Below, in pieces: positions 55,945 through 64,000 of a stretch of DNA of 64,000 nt. Positions within the stretch are counted from its first letter, which is position 1. Each line of letters starts with the position of its first letter. Location of the stretch: contig NZ_CP092190.1 of the NCBI RefSeq assembly GCF_022344005.1, positions 868,001-932,000 on the forward strand, in the 5' to 3' direction. The notes beneath the pieces are model-generated. The model was not told the origin of the DNA, made no database searches, and worked only from the letters and a program-made list of their open reading frames with translations. The stretch is from Deinococcus sp. KNUC1210. Lineage in GTDB: Bacteria; Deinococcota; Deinococci; Deinococcales; Deinococcaceae. Made by a program: the position numbers and the translations under genes.

Positions 55945-55997
55945 CGGCAACATTGAAAGAGTTGCGAAAGTCCAGATCGGCTAGACTGCACCTCTAG

Positions 55998-57038
55998 ATG
56001 TCCTTGGAACCTGAACACGACCAGAATACCCTGACCCTGGTGAGCGGCTATCGGCTGCTCCGAGGTCTGGGCCGTGGCAATACTTCACGGGTGTATCTGG
56101 CCGAAAAGATCGGACCGCCCGACGCCGGACGACAGGCACTGGTGCGGGCCGGTCAGCGGGTGGCGCTGAAACTGCCGCTGGCCGATACCCTCGCCAATCC
56201 CGAGGCGGCCACGCGCTTCGGCAACGAGGTACGCCTGAGCCTGCAGTTCCGCCATGCCCATCTGGTTCAGGGGCTGGACGGCACCTCGTTCGGCAGCGAA
56301 ACGTTTCTTTCGATGCGCTATTACCACGGCGGCACGCTGGCCCGCGAACTCACGCAGGCAGTCCTGCCCCTGCCGCTGGCGCTCCGGGTGCTGGCAGACG
56401 TGGCGTCCGGACTGGCGTACCTGCATGCCAACGACGCGGTTCATCAGGACGTGAAGACCCAGAACGTGTATCTGCACGATGGACGCGCCGCGCTGGGCGA
56501 CTTCGGCAGCACCTACTTTCAGGCACAGGGCGGACGGGTGTCGGGCAGCCCGTTCTATATGGCTCCGGAGGTGTATCAGGGGCAGTTGACCGGAGCTTCC
56601 AGCGACGTGTACAGCTTTGGCGTGCTGGCGCATGAACTGCTGACCGGAATCAGGCCTCATCAAGGGCAGACCTATGAAGCGCTGATGGTGTCGCACCTGA
56701 CGCACTTTCCACCACAGCTGAGCGTGCCGGGCGTACCGCGCTCGGTGGCTCGGCTGCTCGATCAGGCACTTGCCAAGAAGCCAGAGGCCCGCCCGACAAG
56801 CGCGGTGCTGAGACGCGCCCTGATGGGAGTGCTGGGCGAATCCGACGAACAGGAACAGCAGAACGCCTCAGCCGACGCGACTCCTGCCACGCCCGTGAAC
56901 CGTGCCAGCGTGGGCCGACACGGACCGCTGACTCCTGCCAGAGACGCGGCCACCGCTCCTGCCGCGTCTGCACCGTCCACTCCCAAGTCCAACCCCCCTG
57001 CCGAGAAACGCGGCTGGAATCCCTTCAGGAAAAAGTAG
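55998..57038 (+). CDS. Serine/threonine protein kinase with disordered tail
   Basis: 346 residues. A Gly loop (GLGRGNTSRVYLA, 24-35), Lys58 in VALKLP, HQDVKTQN (Asp151, Lys153, Asn156) in place of HRD, DFG at 168-170, and GSPFYMAPEVY. SDVYSFGVLAHELL is conserved. Residues 285-346 are a Ser/Pro/Ala-rich tail ending in basic WNPFRKK. No membrane span, so soluble. TAGACT (55982-55987) is ten bases before the ATG. Role unknown. Confidence 0.88.
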   Translation: MSLEPEHDQNTLTLVSGYRLLRGLGRGNTSRVYLAEKIGPPDAGRQALVRAGQRVALKLPLADTLANPEAATRFGNEVRLSLQFRHAHLVQGLDGTSFGSETFLSMRYYHGGTLARELTQAVLPLPLALRVLADVASGLAYLHANDAVHQDVKTQNVYLHDGRAALGDFGSTYFQAQGGRVSGSPFYMAPEVYQGQLTGASSDVYSFGVLAHELLTGIRPHQGQTYEALMVSHLTHFPPQLSVPGVPRSVARLLDQALAKKPEARPTSAVLRRALMGVLGESDEQEQQNASADATPATPVNRASVGRHGPLTPARDAATAPAASAPSTPKSNPPAEKRGWNPFRKK

Positions 57039-57062
57039 CGGCGACGGCAGGACGAAGCGACT

Positions 57063-57959
57063 TCAGCTCTCTGCTTGCGGTGCTCCCGCGCCTTCTTTCA
57101 CCATGGCCGCGTACCAGCGGCCCCAGTGAGGTCTGCGCCCGTCGATATCGCTCAGGCCGTACTCCTCCATCAGCGTCCAGGAGGCCAGCGCACAGCCGTT
57201 GAAGCGCTGCCTGTGCGGATCGGCAGCCAGATGCGCCAGTGCCCGCCCGATCAGGTGCGGCGTCTCGGACTCGGCAAAGTTGGCGTCCTGTAACACCGCG
57301 TCCTGCCAGCGCTCCTCGGAAACACCGAAATGCGCCAGCATCTCTTCACTTCGCAGAAAACCGGGCGTCAGCGACACGCTGGTCAGGCCGCGCCCGTCGC
57401 CCGCCAGTTCGCTGGCCCAGTTCTGCGCGAGCCGCATCACTGCGGTTTTGGCGAGGTCGTAGAAAAAATTTCCCCGGTAATACCAGCCGTCGCCATCGGT
57501 GATTTCGGCGATCAGCCCACCCGCCCTCAGGAGCGGCAGGCCCGCATGAGCGGTCAGGATGTGTGTCCAGACGGCGCGGTCGAGCATCTGTCGGCCCAGT
57601 TCCAGGTCCTGTTCCCAGAACTTCTTTCCCCACTGAGACAGCGATTCGCCGCCCCAGATGTCGTTGACCAGCACGTCGAGCCCGCCGTGGTCCGCCCGCA
57701 CCCTCTCCATCAGGCGCTGTACCTGCGCGGCGTCGCTGTGATCGCAGCGGATCGCCACGCCCTGCCCGCCCGCCTCCGTGACCAGCGCGGCTGTCTGCTC
57801 GATGGTCTCCGGACGCTTCAGATCGCTGAGGCCCGCCCGTGAGCTGCGCCCGGTACACAGCACGGTGGCTCCCAGTGCGCCCAGTTCTACGGCGATGCCC
57901 CGGCCCGCGCCCCGTGTGGCCCCGGCCACCAGCGCGACCTTTCCTGCCAGCGGGTTCAC
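57063..57959 (-). CDS. SDR family oxidoreductase
   Basis: 298 residues from GTG 57959, which overlaps the stop of the upstream gene (GTGA). The NAD(P) motif is VALVAGATRGAGRGIAVELG. The next residues, VLCTGRSSRAG, suit NADP. The NNAG motif is changed to LVNDIWGG, and the active site reads WYYRGNFFYDLAKTAVMR, with Tyr and Lys spaced as YxxxK. It is like the SDR group that acts in fatty-acid or xenobiotic metabolism (DHRS1-like). It is last in a tightly coupled set of three. Confidence 0.88.
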   Translation of the reverse strand: MNPLAGKVALVAGATRGAGRGIAVELGALGATVLCTGRSSRAGLSDLKRPETIEQTAALVTEAGGQGVAIRCDHSDAAQVQRLMERVRADHGGLDVLVNDIWGGESLSQWGKKFWEQDLELGRQMLDRAVWTHILTAHAGLPLLRAGGLIAEITDGDGWYYRGNFFYDLAKTAVMRLAQNWASELAGDGRGLTSVSLTPGFLRSEEMLAHFGVSEERWQDAVLQDANFAESETPHLIGRALAHLAADPHRQRFNGCALASWTLMEEYGLSDIDGRRPHWGRWYAAMVKEGAGAPQAES

Positions 57960-58336
57960 GAGGGCTGCACCCCCAGCGAGGCCAGCCATTGCCACGCCTG
58001 CTGCGGCCCCAGCACCCGTGCGCCGCGCTCCGGCGGAAACCAGTCGAGCAGCGGCTGAACGGCGCTCAGGTCTCCGAAGATCAGTTTGTGGTCGAGGTCT
58101 GTCAGATGCAGCAGACCGCTCGGCTCGGCGGCGATCCACTCGCCCCGCTCACGTGCCGCGCCCAGCCACACCGCGTCGATCTCGGCGGCGTCGGCAGGAT
58201 TGAGCGTTCCCGGCAGACAGCCGTAATTCACCGGGGCCGCTTGCGCTTCGAGCCGGTACACTTCCAGGTGCCCAGCCTGCCAGATGAAGCGTTCCCGCTC
58301 GCCCAGCCGCCATTCCACCACGCCGAGCAGCGTCAC
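57956..58336 (-). CDS. Degenerate inorganic-pyrophosphatase-like protein
   Basis: 126 residues from GTG 58336. The pattern of the soluble PPase family is recognisable by eye: NYGCLPGTL (37-45), D-x-x-x-x-D at 49-54, where the middle Asp of the DxDxxD set is Ala51, then SGLLHLTDLDHKLIFGDL (73-90) and a C-terminal LLDWFPPERG. It is shorter than real PPases (about 175 residues). Two of three metal-binding Asp are kept, so activity is doubtful. It overlaps both neighbours by four bases (GTGA), so it is the middle of a coupled trio. Confidence 0.65.
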   Translation of the reverse strand: MTLLGVVEWRLGERERFIWQAGHLEVYRLEAQAAPVNYGCLPGTLNPADAAEIDAVWLGAARERGEWIAAEPSGLLHLTDLDHKLIFGDLSAVQPLLDWFPPERGARVLGPQQAWQWLASLGVQPS

Positions 58337-58704
58337 AGGTCGCCTGTTTCGCGCAGCTCGACCTGCCGCAGCAGCACGCCGCCAAAACTCAGGAGAGCGC
58401 GGTAACTGCCCTTGTCGGGAGCGGTGATCCGGAACTCGGCGCTGCGCTGCGTGGCGTCCAGATACACGCTGTCGCGTCCCAGTTCGCGGTCGGCATCGAA
58501 CCACACCACGCTCAGATAGCCCGCCTCGATTTTGCCGCTCAGGGCGGCACTGGCGATCAGCTCACGGCCATCGCGCCGCAGCGACGCCGTGACCAGACGG
58601 GTGGGCAGCGAAACCGCCACCGGGTCGGGAATGATCGGAATGAAGGTATAACGGCAGCCGCCCAGCAGCAGAGCCAGGAGCGGGGCCAGCAGCACAAGTC
58701 GCAT
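58333..58704 (-). CDS. Lipoprotein, unknown
   Basis: 123 residues from ATG 58704; TACACT (58712-58717 read leftward) lies seven bases upstream, so it is probably leaderless. The signal MRLVLLAPLLALLLGGC ends in a lipobox with Cys17. The mature part is beta-rich: LPTRLVTASLRRDGRELIAS, YLSVVWFDADRELGRDSVYL and KGSYRALLSFGGVLLRQVEL. This pattern suggests an immunoglobulin-like beta sandwich. It begins a trio with the PPase-like and SDR genes, coupled by GTGA overlaps. Confidence 0.7.
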   Translation of the reverse strand: MRLVLLAPLLALLLGGCRYTFIPIIPDPVAVSLPTRLVTASLRRDGRELIASAALSGKIEAGYLSVVWFDADRELGRDSVYLDATQRSAEFRITAPDKGSYRALLSFGGVLLRQVELRETGDL

Positions 58705-58711
58705 CCTGTAC

Positions 58712-58717
58712 AGTGTA
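58712..58717 (-). promoter_or_regulatory. -10 box of the lipoprotein/PPase-like/SDR trio
   Basis: Read leftward, TACACT lies seven bases before ATG 58704. It is overlapped by the inverted repeat TGTACAGTGTACG. Confidence 0.45.
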
Positions 58718-58842
58718 CGAACACCAGATGAAAAAGCTTCCCTGTGCCTGTTCCGCGTTCCGTCTGTCTTCAGCTGCACGCCCTTCCCGCTTCGGCCCCC
58801 CGCCTGCCGGGCCAGCTCTCCACCGTTAAGGAGCTGGAGACG

Positions 58843-59769
58843 GTGCCAACCACCTCACCACCCTTCGCGGTCATTCTGAACACCCAGGCTGGAAGCGGGC
58901 TGGCAGGCCGTGAATGGCCGCGCCTCGAAGCCGAACTCGACCGGCACGGCCTGACACATCAGCTCCTGAGAACCGGCAGCGCTGAGGAAGCGCGCTGGGC
59001 GCTGGCACAGCTTCCACCCGAACACCCGGTGCTGGCCGTGGGCGGCGACGGCACCGTGTACGGCCTCTTGCCGGAACTGCGCCGCAGCGGGCGGGCGCTG
59101 GGCGTGGTTCCACTGGGAAGCGGCAACGACTTTGCCGGAATGCTGAACCTGCAACCCGGCGACTTCGGCGCGGCACTGGCCCGCCTGTCGCGCCCCGCCA
59201 CCAGCTTCGATCTGCTGGAAGTGCAGCTCGAAGGCGAAACGAAGTGGACGACGCTGCTCAACGGCCTGGGCATGGGCTTCGACGCACAGATCACCGCCCT
59301 GATGAGCGACGTACCGACACGCCTCCTGGGAGTGCAATTGGGCGGGCAGGCACGGTATCTGTGGGCTGCCCTGGACGGACTGCGGCACCTGGAAAACGAG
59401 CATCTGGATGTCCTGCTCGACGATCAGCCCTGGTACAGCGGCCCGAGCTGCCTGGTGGCCGTGATGAACGGCAGACGGTACGGCGGCGGCTTTCTGATCG
59501 CGCCGGAGGCCAATCCACAGGACGGCCTGATGGATGTGGTACTGGGCAGCAACCTGAGCCGCTCTGCCCTGCTCCCGTTGATGGGACGGGTGCTGCGCGG
59601 CACCCACCTGACCCATCCGAGCGTACATACGGCCCGCGCCCGCAAGGTCAGTGTGTCCTGGACCCGGCCGATGTACGCCCATCTCGACGGCGACGTGATC
59701 GGCAGACAGGCAGGACTGCACATCCGGGTGGTGCCGAGCGGCCTGAACTTCCTGAGCAGCAACAGCTGA
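58843..59769 (+). CDS. Diacylglycerol kinase-family lipid kinase
   Basis: 308 residues from GTG 58843, with AAGGAG nine bases upstream; ATG 58744 is in frame but lacks a site. The nucleotide-binding motif is LAVGGDGTVYGLL, and the second is VVPLGSGNDFAGML. NGLGMGFDAQI and VAVMNGRRYGGGFLIAPEA belong to the C-terminal domain. It is of the bacterial DgkB/YegS group that phosphorylates diacylglycerol or related lipids to feed phospholipid turnover. No signal peptide. Confidence 0.92.
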   Translation: MPTTSPPFAVILNTQAGSGLAGREWPRLEAELDRHGLTHQLLRTGSAEEARWALAQLPPEHPVLAVGGDGTVYGLLPELRRSGRALGVVPLGSGNDFAGMLNLQPGDFGAALARLSRPATSFDLLEVQLEGETKWTTLLNGLGMGFDAQITALMSDVPTRLLGVQLGGQARYLWAALDGLRHLENEHLDVLLDDQPWYSGPSCLVAVMNGRRYGGGFLIAPEANPQDGLMDVVLGSNLSRSALLPLMGRVLRGTHLTHPSVHTARARKVSVSWTRPMYAHLDGDVIGRQAGLHIRVVPSGLNFLSSNS

Positions 59770-59779
59770 GAACAGCAAA

Positions 59780-59807
59780 CGGCCCGGACGCCTGAGCATC
59801 CGGGCCG
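59780..59807. terminator. Hairpin between two convergent genes
   Basis: A nine-base stem (59780-59788 with 59799-59807) between the lipid kinase and TPR genes, with TTT after it on the minus strand. Confidence 0.6.
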
Positions 59808-59821
59808 CGCCGTGTGAACGC

Positions 59822-60526
59822 TTACTGCAACGAAGCCAGCTTGTCCTGGGCGGTCTTCAGATCCAGCTTGTCCCAGTACGTGACGGGCGTGAAGGTCACG
59901 GCCTTCTTCAGCTGCGCGATGGCCGCCGCCTTGTTCTTGTTGCTGTCGAGCTTCAGCAGGGCGTTGGCGTATTCGACGCGGTGAATGATGGTGGTGGGCG
60001 CGATGGCGAACGCCTTCTCGAAGTTGGGAGCCACCTGATCGCCGCCCGCGCCGTACGAGAACGCGATAAACGACCCCTTGGCGACCAGCTCGGCATTCCA
60101 CACACCCAGCGCCACATACGCCTCATCCATCTTGGGATCGAGCGAAATCGCCTTGTTCAGCGAGTTCTTGACCTCGGTGGCCAGTGGCAGGCTCTGAAGA
60201 ATGCCCACGAACTGCGCCAGTCGCCCGTCAGCACGCGCCAGCTCGAAGTAAGCGGCGGCGCTGTTGCTGTTCAGCTTGATGGCCTGGTTGGCGTACCCCT
60301 GGGCCTTTTCGAGCAGTCCCCGTTTGGCGTTGTCGGCGCTGATGCCCGCACCCAGCGTGGTTGCCTTGGCGGCGACCGCCAGTCCTTCAGCGCTGCCCAG
60401 ATCGACGCCCATCGCGGCAGCAGCCTGCCAGTTACCCTTGTCGAGCAGGGTGTTGGCTTCCTGGACGCTGGCCGCCAGAGAAACCGAGGCCGATGAGAGC
60501 AGAGCAAGCAGTACATATTTACGCAT
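59822..60526 (-). CDS. Exported tetratricopeptide-like protein
   Basis: 234 residues. A signal peptide (MRKYVLLALLSSASVSLAAS) and then helical repeats: ANTLLDKGNWQAAAAM, ANQAIKLNSNSAAAYFELAR, LNKAISLDPKMDEAYVALG and NFEKAFAIAPTTIIHRVEYA. These fit TPR units. GGAGG sits seven bases before the ATG. A TATACT box is at 60645-60650 read leftward. A role in envelope protein assembly is only a guess. Confidence 0.8.
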   Translation of the reverse strand: MRKYVLLALLSSASVSLAASVQEANTLLDKGNWQAAAAMGVDLGSAEGLAVAAKATTLGAGISADNAKRGLLEKAQGYANQAIKLNSNSAAAYFELARADGRLAQFVGILQSLPLATEVKNSLNKAISLDPKMDEAYVALGVWNAELVAKGSFIAFSYGAGGDQVAPNFEKAFAIAPTTIIHRVEYANALLKLDSNKNKAAAIAQLKKAVTFTPVTYWDKLDLKTAQDKLASLQ

Positions 60527-60644
60527 GTGAAGTCCTCCGGGGATGACGGTGAATTCGGGAACACCTTGAACGATGTTGCAGAGGCAACAGAAAGATGACT
60601 GAGATCATCAGCCGGAGCGAAGGCCAGTAGGGTTGTCTGAACCG

Positions 60645-60650
60645 AGTATA
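60645..60650 (-). promoter_or_regulatory. -10 box for the TPR-protein gene
   Basis: TATACT read leftward, with TCAGAC 18 bases upstream as a loose -35. This gives a leader of about 110 bases with a good ribosome site. Confidence 0.45.
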
Positions 60651-60739
60651 ACCAGATTACTGAAGCGAGTCTGACCCGCCAGACGGTTCCTGAGCGGGGA
60701 ACACCCGAGTCTTCCCTGCTTGGCGCTCTTTCCGCCTGC

Positions 60740-60745
60740 TACCTT
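60740..60745 (+). promoter_or_regulatory. -10 box of the P-loop protein gene
   Basis: TACCTT, six bases before ATG 60752. Confidence 0.4.
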
Positions 60746-60751
60746 CCTTAC

Positions 60752-63700
60752 ATGGACTGGCAGGCCACCCTGCGCGAACTCAGAGCGCACCTTCCCTCCA
60801 CGCGTGAAGCCTGGGGCGTGCGCGGCAGTCTGCGCTGGCTGGAAGGCGCGATGCGGGCGCGGGGAGCCAGCGCCAGCAGCGTACGGAACATCGTCTACCG
60901 CGACATCGGCACGCCCCAGGACCGAGCGGCGCTGCACGACATTCTGAGCGAACTGGCCCGCGAAGCCGGACGAACATTGCCCCCGCTCCCATACGTCAGA
61001 ACGCCCACGCTGCCCGCCGAACTGGAACTGCTGGGCCGCAGCAAGCGCCGAGCTTTCAAGCAGTTTCTGGGGGCGCTGCGGGCCGGAAGAACGGTGCGGA
61101 TGGTGGTGAGTGGGCCGCCGGGCGTGGGCAAGACGATGCTGATCGAGCATCTGGAACGCGAGGCCGCGCGGCTGCCCGCCCCGCTGCCCGTCCGACGTCT
61201 GATGCTCGGCGGCGACGTGAGCGCCGTGCTGGGACAGGTCAAGGTGCTGGCGTCACAGCCGTTCGCCGTGCAGGCCGAAGCGCAGGCACAGGCCGCACGC
61301 GCCGTGCTGACAGGGCTGGAGGGCGTGCTGCTGGTACGGGTCGAGCGGGCCGGAGAGTTCGCGGGTGTGCCCCCCGAGACGCGCAGGGCGCACCCATCAG
61401 CCTGGGGGCCTGGGCCGCCGAGCACCTGTATCGCCGCGCCCCGGTGGGTCTGAGCGTGCTGCTCGCCCTCGAAGACGAGAGCAGCCTGAGCGCCCTGCCC
61501 GGCGAAACGTTGCCGGGCGAACATCTGCGGCTGCGGGCACCGACCCCTGCCGAGGCCCGCCGCTACCTGATGACGCGGCTGAACCTGCCCGCCACCCGCG
61601 CCGAGGAACTGGTGCAGCAGACCGGACGCCACCTGGACCGTCTGACACTGCTGGCGGCGGCACGCGGTGAAGACGGCAGCCCGGAAACGGTGGAACGGCT
61701 GCTGAGCGACGCGGCGGCGGTACGCCTGCTGAGCAGCCTGAGCGTGTGCCTGCACCTCGACGTGTTGAATGGCCTGGAGCGCCGCCCCCTGACGCGCCCC
61801 CTGCTGGAAGCGGCGCTGGGCAGCCGTCTGGACGCGCTGCCCGCCCACGTCCGCGCCCTGCTGGACGAGGTGAACGCCGAGGTGCCACGCCCGGTTTCGA
61901 CGGTGCTGCTTAGCGCTGTCGGCCCCCACCTGAAGCCCAGCGATCTGAACGCCGCTCTGAGCCGACTGGCCGAAGCGACGGCGGGCGACCCCGCGCAGAC
62001 CGCCGTACATCTGGAGGCACTGACGCGCCTGGGACGCTGGTCGGAGGCCCTGCAAGTGCTGGAACGCCACCCCGATACGGCGCTGGCCCTGGCGCTGTGG
62101 ACACGGGCCAGAAGTCAGGCCAGAACCAACGCGGGCCAGGGCACCGGAAACACCGGAAACGAGGTCAAGGGCACCGGAAACGAGGTCAAGGGCGAACAGC
62201 TCGAACGGCTGGCCCGTGCGGTGGTGGCCCACCACGCCATGCTCGGAGACTACAGCCACCCGCAGGCCAGAGACGCGCTGTTTACCCTGCTCGACTCACC
62301 GACTGCCAGTGTGCGGGCCTGGGGGCGCGTCAAGCTGGCCGAGAGCAGCGTGGACGCAGGCAACTTCGAGGCCGCCGAAGCGCAGCTGCATCATCCGGAA
62401 CTGGGCGGTCTGCTCGACGCGCCGCCCACCCGTCCAGGCGGCTGGCTGCCGAGCGTGCAGGCCGACGCACTGCTGGTCGGAGCAGCACTGGCCCGCTGGC
62501 GCGGCGACCTCGACAGCGCTACCCGTCTGGCCGGAGACGCCCGCACGCTGGGCGGCCTGCCACAGTCCGGCGGGCTGGACAATCCGGCCCGCGCAGCCCT
62601 GTGGCGCGGCCTGATCGCCAAAGACGCCGGGCGCTGGCAGGAGGCTGTAACGCATCTGGGACAGGTGCCGTCGTCTCATCCGCTGCTGTCGGCGCGGGCG
62701 CGGTATCAGGAGGGCGACCTGCGCCTGAGACTGGGGCAGCCTGCCGCCGCGCTCCGGCTGCTGCTGGGAGCGGCGCAGCGCCTGGAAGCCGAGCGGGGCG
62801 CACCCGAGGAACGGGCGCGGGTAGAGGCACGGATCGCCACCGCACTGCGCCGACTGGGACGGCTCCAGGACGCGCTGACGCACACCCGCCACGCCCGCGA
62901 ACTGGCGGGCGGCGGTTCGCAGAGCAGTGACCCGGTGCTCCTGGCCCGACTGGACTCCGAGAGCGTGCCGGTGCTGCTGGCGCTGTTTTTACCCGGTGAA
63001 GCGCTCCAGGTGACAGCCCACGCCCTGAACCTGCTCCGGCAGCCCGGCCCACGCCGCGCCGAGGCCGCCTATCGCCAGCGCCGCACCACCTACCGGGCTG
63101 CACTGGCCTACCTGACCCGAGGGGCCGGGCTGCCGTATCTGCAACCCTTCGGCGGCGTGCTGCACGACAACGCCGATGTTCGGCAGGCACGGCAACTGCT
63201 GGATACCCTGCTGGCCCAGCCGGGCGGCGGTCTTGACCGGGAACAGGTGCTGACCTTCGACATCCTGCTGTCGCGGGCGTTGGCCGAACCGGACCCCGCC
63301 GCCGCACTGGTTTTTGCGCGTCAGGCACTGAGCATGACCGATCACCCCTATGCCGAAACCCAGGCCCGCGCCACCTGCGCCGATGCCCTGCTGCGGGCCG
63401 GAGACGTGAACAGCGCCCTGTTCGAGGTAAACCGCGCCCACACGCTGCTGCGACGGGTGGCAGGCGGCCTGGGCGACACCGAAGAACCCGACCCCGGCCT
63501 CTACGCTCTGCTGACCGCACTGGAGGCCCGCTGTCTGCTGCCGGGCGGCGAGCTGGCAGATACGCTGCGCTGGGTACAGCACGCGCTGGAGGGGGCCGCT
63601 CTCGCTCCGTTCCGGGCGCAGGTGTGGCGCGACCTGGGAGCCGATCTCGAACGCCAGGAAGGGCGGGCACAGGACCTCGAAGCAGCGCTCAGATCGCTGT

Positions 63701-63762
63701 TTCCGGGCATTCTGCTGGGGACGCTGCGTCTGCGCGACGCCCTCGCGGTGGCGGCGAGCTGA
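60752..63762 (+). pseudogene. Large P-loop ATPase with TPR-like repeats (STAND-like), frameshifted
   Basis: About 1003 residues once corrected. Residues 1-80 are helical. The P-loop is SGPPGVGKTMLIEHLERE (120-137). A Walker-B-like VLLVRVERAGEFAGVPP precedes the break. The frame shifts at CCCCCC (61370-61375), where one more C gives VPPRDAQGAPISLGAWAA, linking to LLALEDESSLSALPGE. The rest is a helical scaffold with many short repeats (for example ALQVLERHPDTALAL, RYQEGDLRLRLGQPAAALRL) typical of TPR in STAND/MalT-like regulators. No helix-turn-helix is evident. A 21-base tandem duplication is at 62151-62192. Confidence 0.7.
62151..62192 (+). repeat. 21-base perfect tandem duplication in the P-loop gene
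   Basis: The unit CACCGGAAACGAGGTCAAGG plus G is repeated twice head to tail and adds TGNEVKG twice in frame; a nine-base partial copy precedes it. It lies in a polar linker. Confidence 0.9.
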
Positions 63763-63802
63763 TGAAAAGTCAACTTCGATCACATTCGGCTACATTCGTG
63801 GC

Positions 63803-63808
63803 TACAGT
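63803..63808 (+). promoter_or_regulatory. -10 box of the terminal lipoprotein gene
   Basis: TACAGT, six bases before ATG 63815. Confidence 0.45.
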
Positions 63809-63814
63809 GACGCC

Positions 63815-64000
63815 ATGTCACGACTTCTTTCCGTCTTCCTCGGTCTGAGCGTCCTGCTGAGCGCCTGTAACAAGCCCGTCGTGGTTCCCGCCAACGACCC
63901 CAACATCCTGAACGGAGAGTGGACGGGGCAGGTGGTGCAGCATCGCAGCATCACGGCTGCGTTTTCGACCGACAGCCGGGTGTATCTGCAAGATGGCCCC
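63815..64000 (+). CDS. Lipoprotein, 3' end cut by window
   Basis: 62 residues visible. The signal MSRLLSVFLGLSVLLSAC ends in a lipobox with Cys18. The mature part begins NKPVVVPANDPNILNG and continues EWTGQVVQHRSITAAF, with beta strands. Too little remains to assign a family. The TACAGT box points to a leaderless start. Confidence 0.8.
   Translation, partial: MSRLLSVFLGLSVLLSACNKPVVVPANDPNILNGEWTGQVVQHRSITAAFSTDSRVYLQDGP

Overview
The window is chromosomal DNA of high GC content from a Deinococcus-like bacterium. The evidence is a CrtI phytoene desaturase of the Deinococcus type, an A2-type caa3 oxidase with fused subunits I and III, a 17-bp motif resembling the Deinococcus radiation/desiccation response motif (RDRM) at ruvB, and many genes with a TANNNT -10 box only 5-8 bases before the start codon (leaderless architecture). 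I saw no mobile element, prophage, CRISPR array or rRNA. One tRNA gene is present: Ala, anticodon TGC.

Layout. 1-4.6 kb: end of a thioredoxin/TlpA-like gene and a coupled exported protein, pyrD, crtI, a winged-helix protein. 4.6-9.7 kb: APH-fold kinase, atypical SDR, a CarH-like B12 photoreceptor repressor about 3 kb from crtI, a small exported protein, tdk, rpmE, a VIT/CCC1-type metal transporter. 9.7-14.4 kb: mutS, an AT-richer orphan, mutL. 14.4-28.5 kb: mixed housekeeping genes (P-loop kinase, GH13 amylase, CCA-adding enzyme, lipoprotein, tRNA-Ala, SDR, amino-acid ABC permease, Ser/Thr kinase, YcaQ-type glycosylase, xpt, stress protein, acyl-CoA carboxylase beta subunit, a methionine-triplet protein, msrB). 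28.5-36.7 kb: respiratory block (DUF420/CtaM, ctaA, ctaB, coxB, coxAC, Crp-like regulator, 7Fe ferredoxin, SCO1). 37-42.5 kb: ruvB, a lipoprotein hydrolase, dnaG, two small genes. 42.8-51.2 kb: a galactoside-use cluster read leftward (DeoR regulator, sugar ABC binding protein and two permeases, GH42 beta-galactosidase, galT, galK). 51.3-64 kb: FKBP, def-fmt, an RGG-repeat protein, a metallo-beta-lactamase-fold hydrolase, a second Ser/Thr kinase, a coupled trio (lipoprotein, pyrophosphatase-like, SDR), a lipid kinase, a TPR protein, a large P-loop protein and a lipoprotein cut by the window end.

Sequence quality. At least nine single or double base indels break or shift otherwise well-conserved genes: mutS twice, mutL, an SDR, xpt, ruvB, dnaG, the RGG protein and the large P-loop protein. 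Most lie in short G or C runs. Because dnaG should be essential, I read these mainly as assembly errors. The genes are described as they would read once corrected, and the breakpoints are given.

How genes work together: the DUF420-ctaA-ctaB-coxB-coxAC-SCO1 set supplies heme A, copper and structural subunits of one terminal oxidase. The DeoR-ABC-GH42-galT-galK set imports a galactoside, hydrolyses it and feeds galactose into the Leloir pathway, but no ABC ATPase, galE or galM is in the window. crtI and the CarH-like gene suggest light-controlled carotenoid synthesis.
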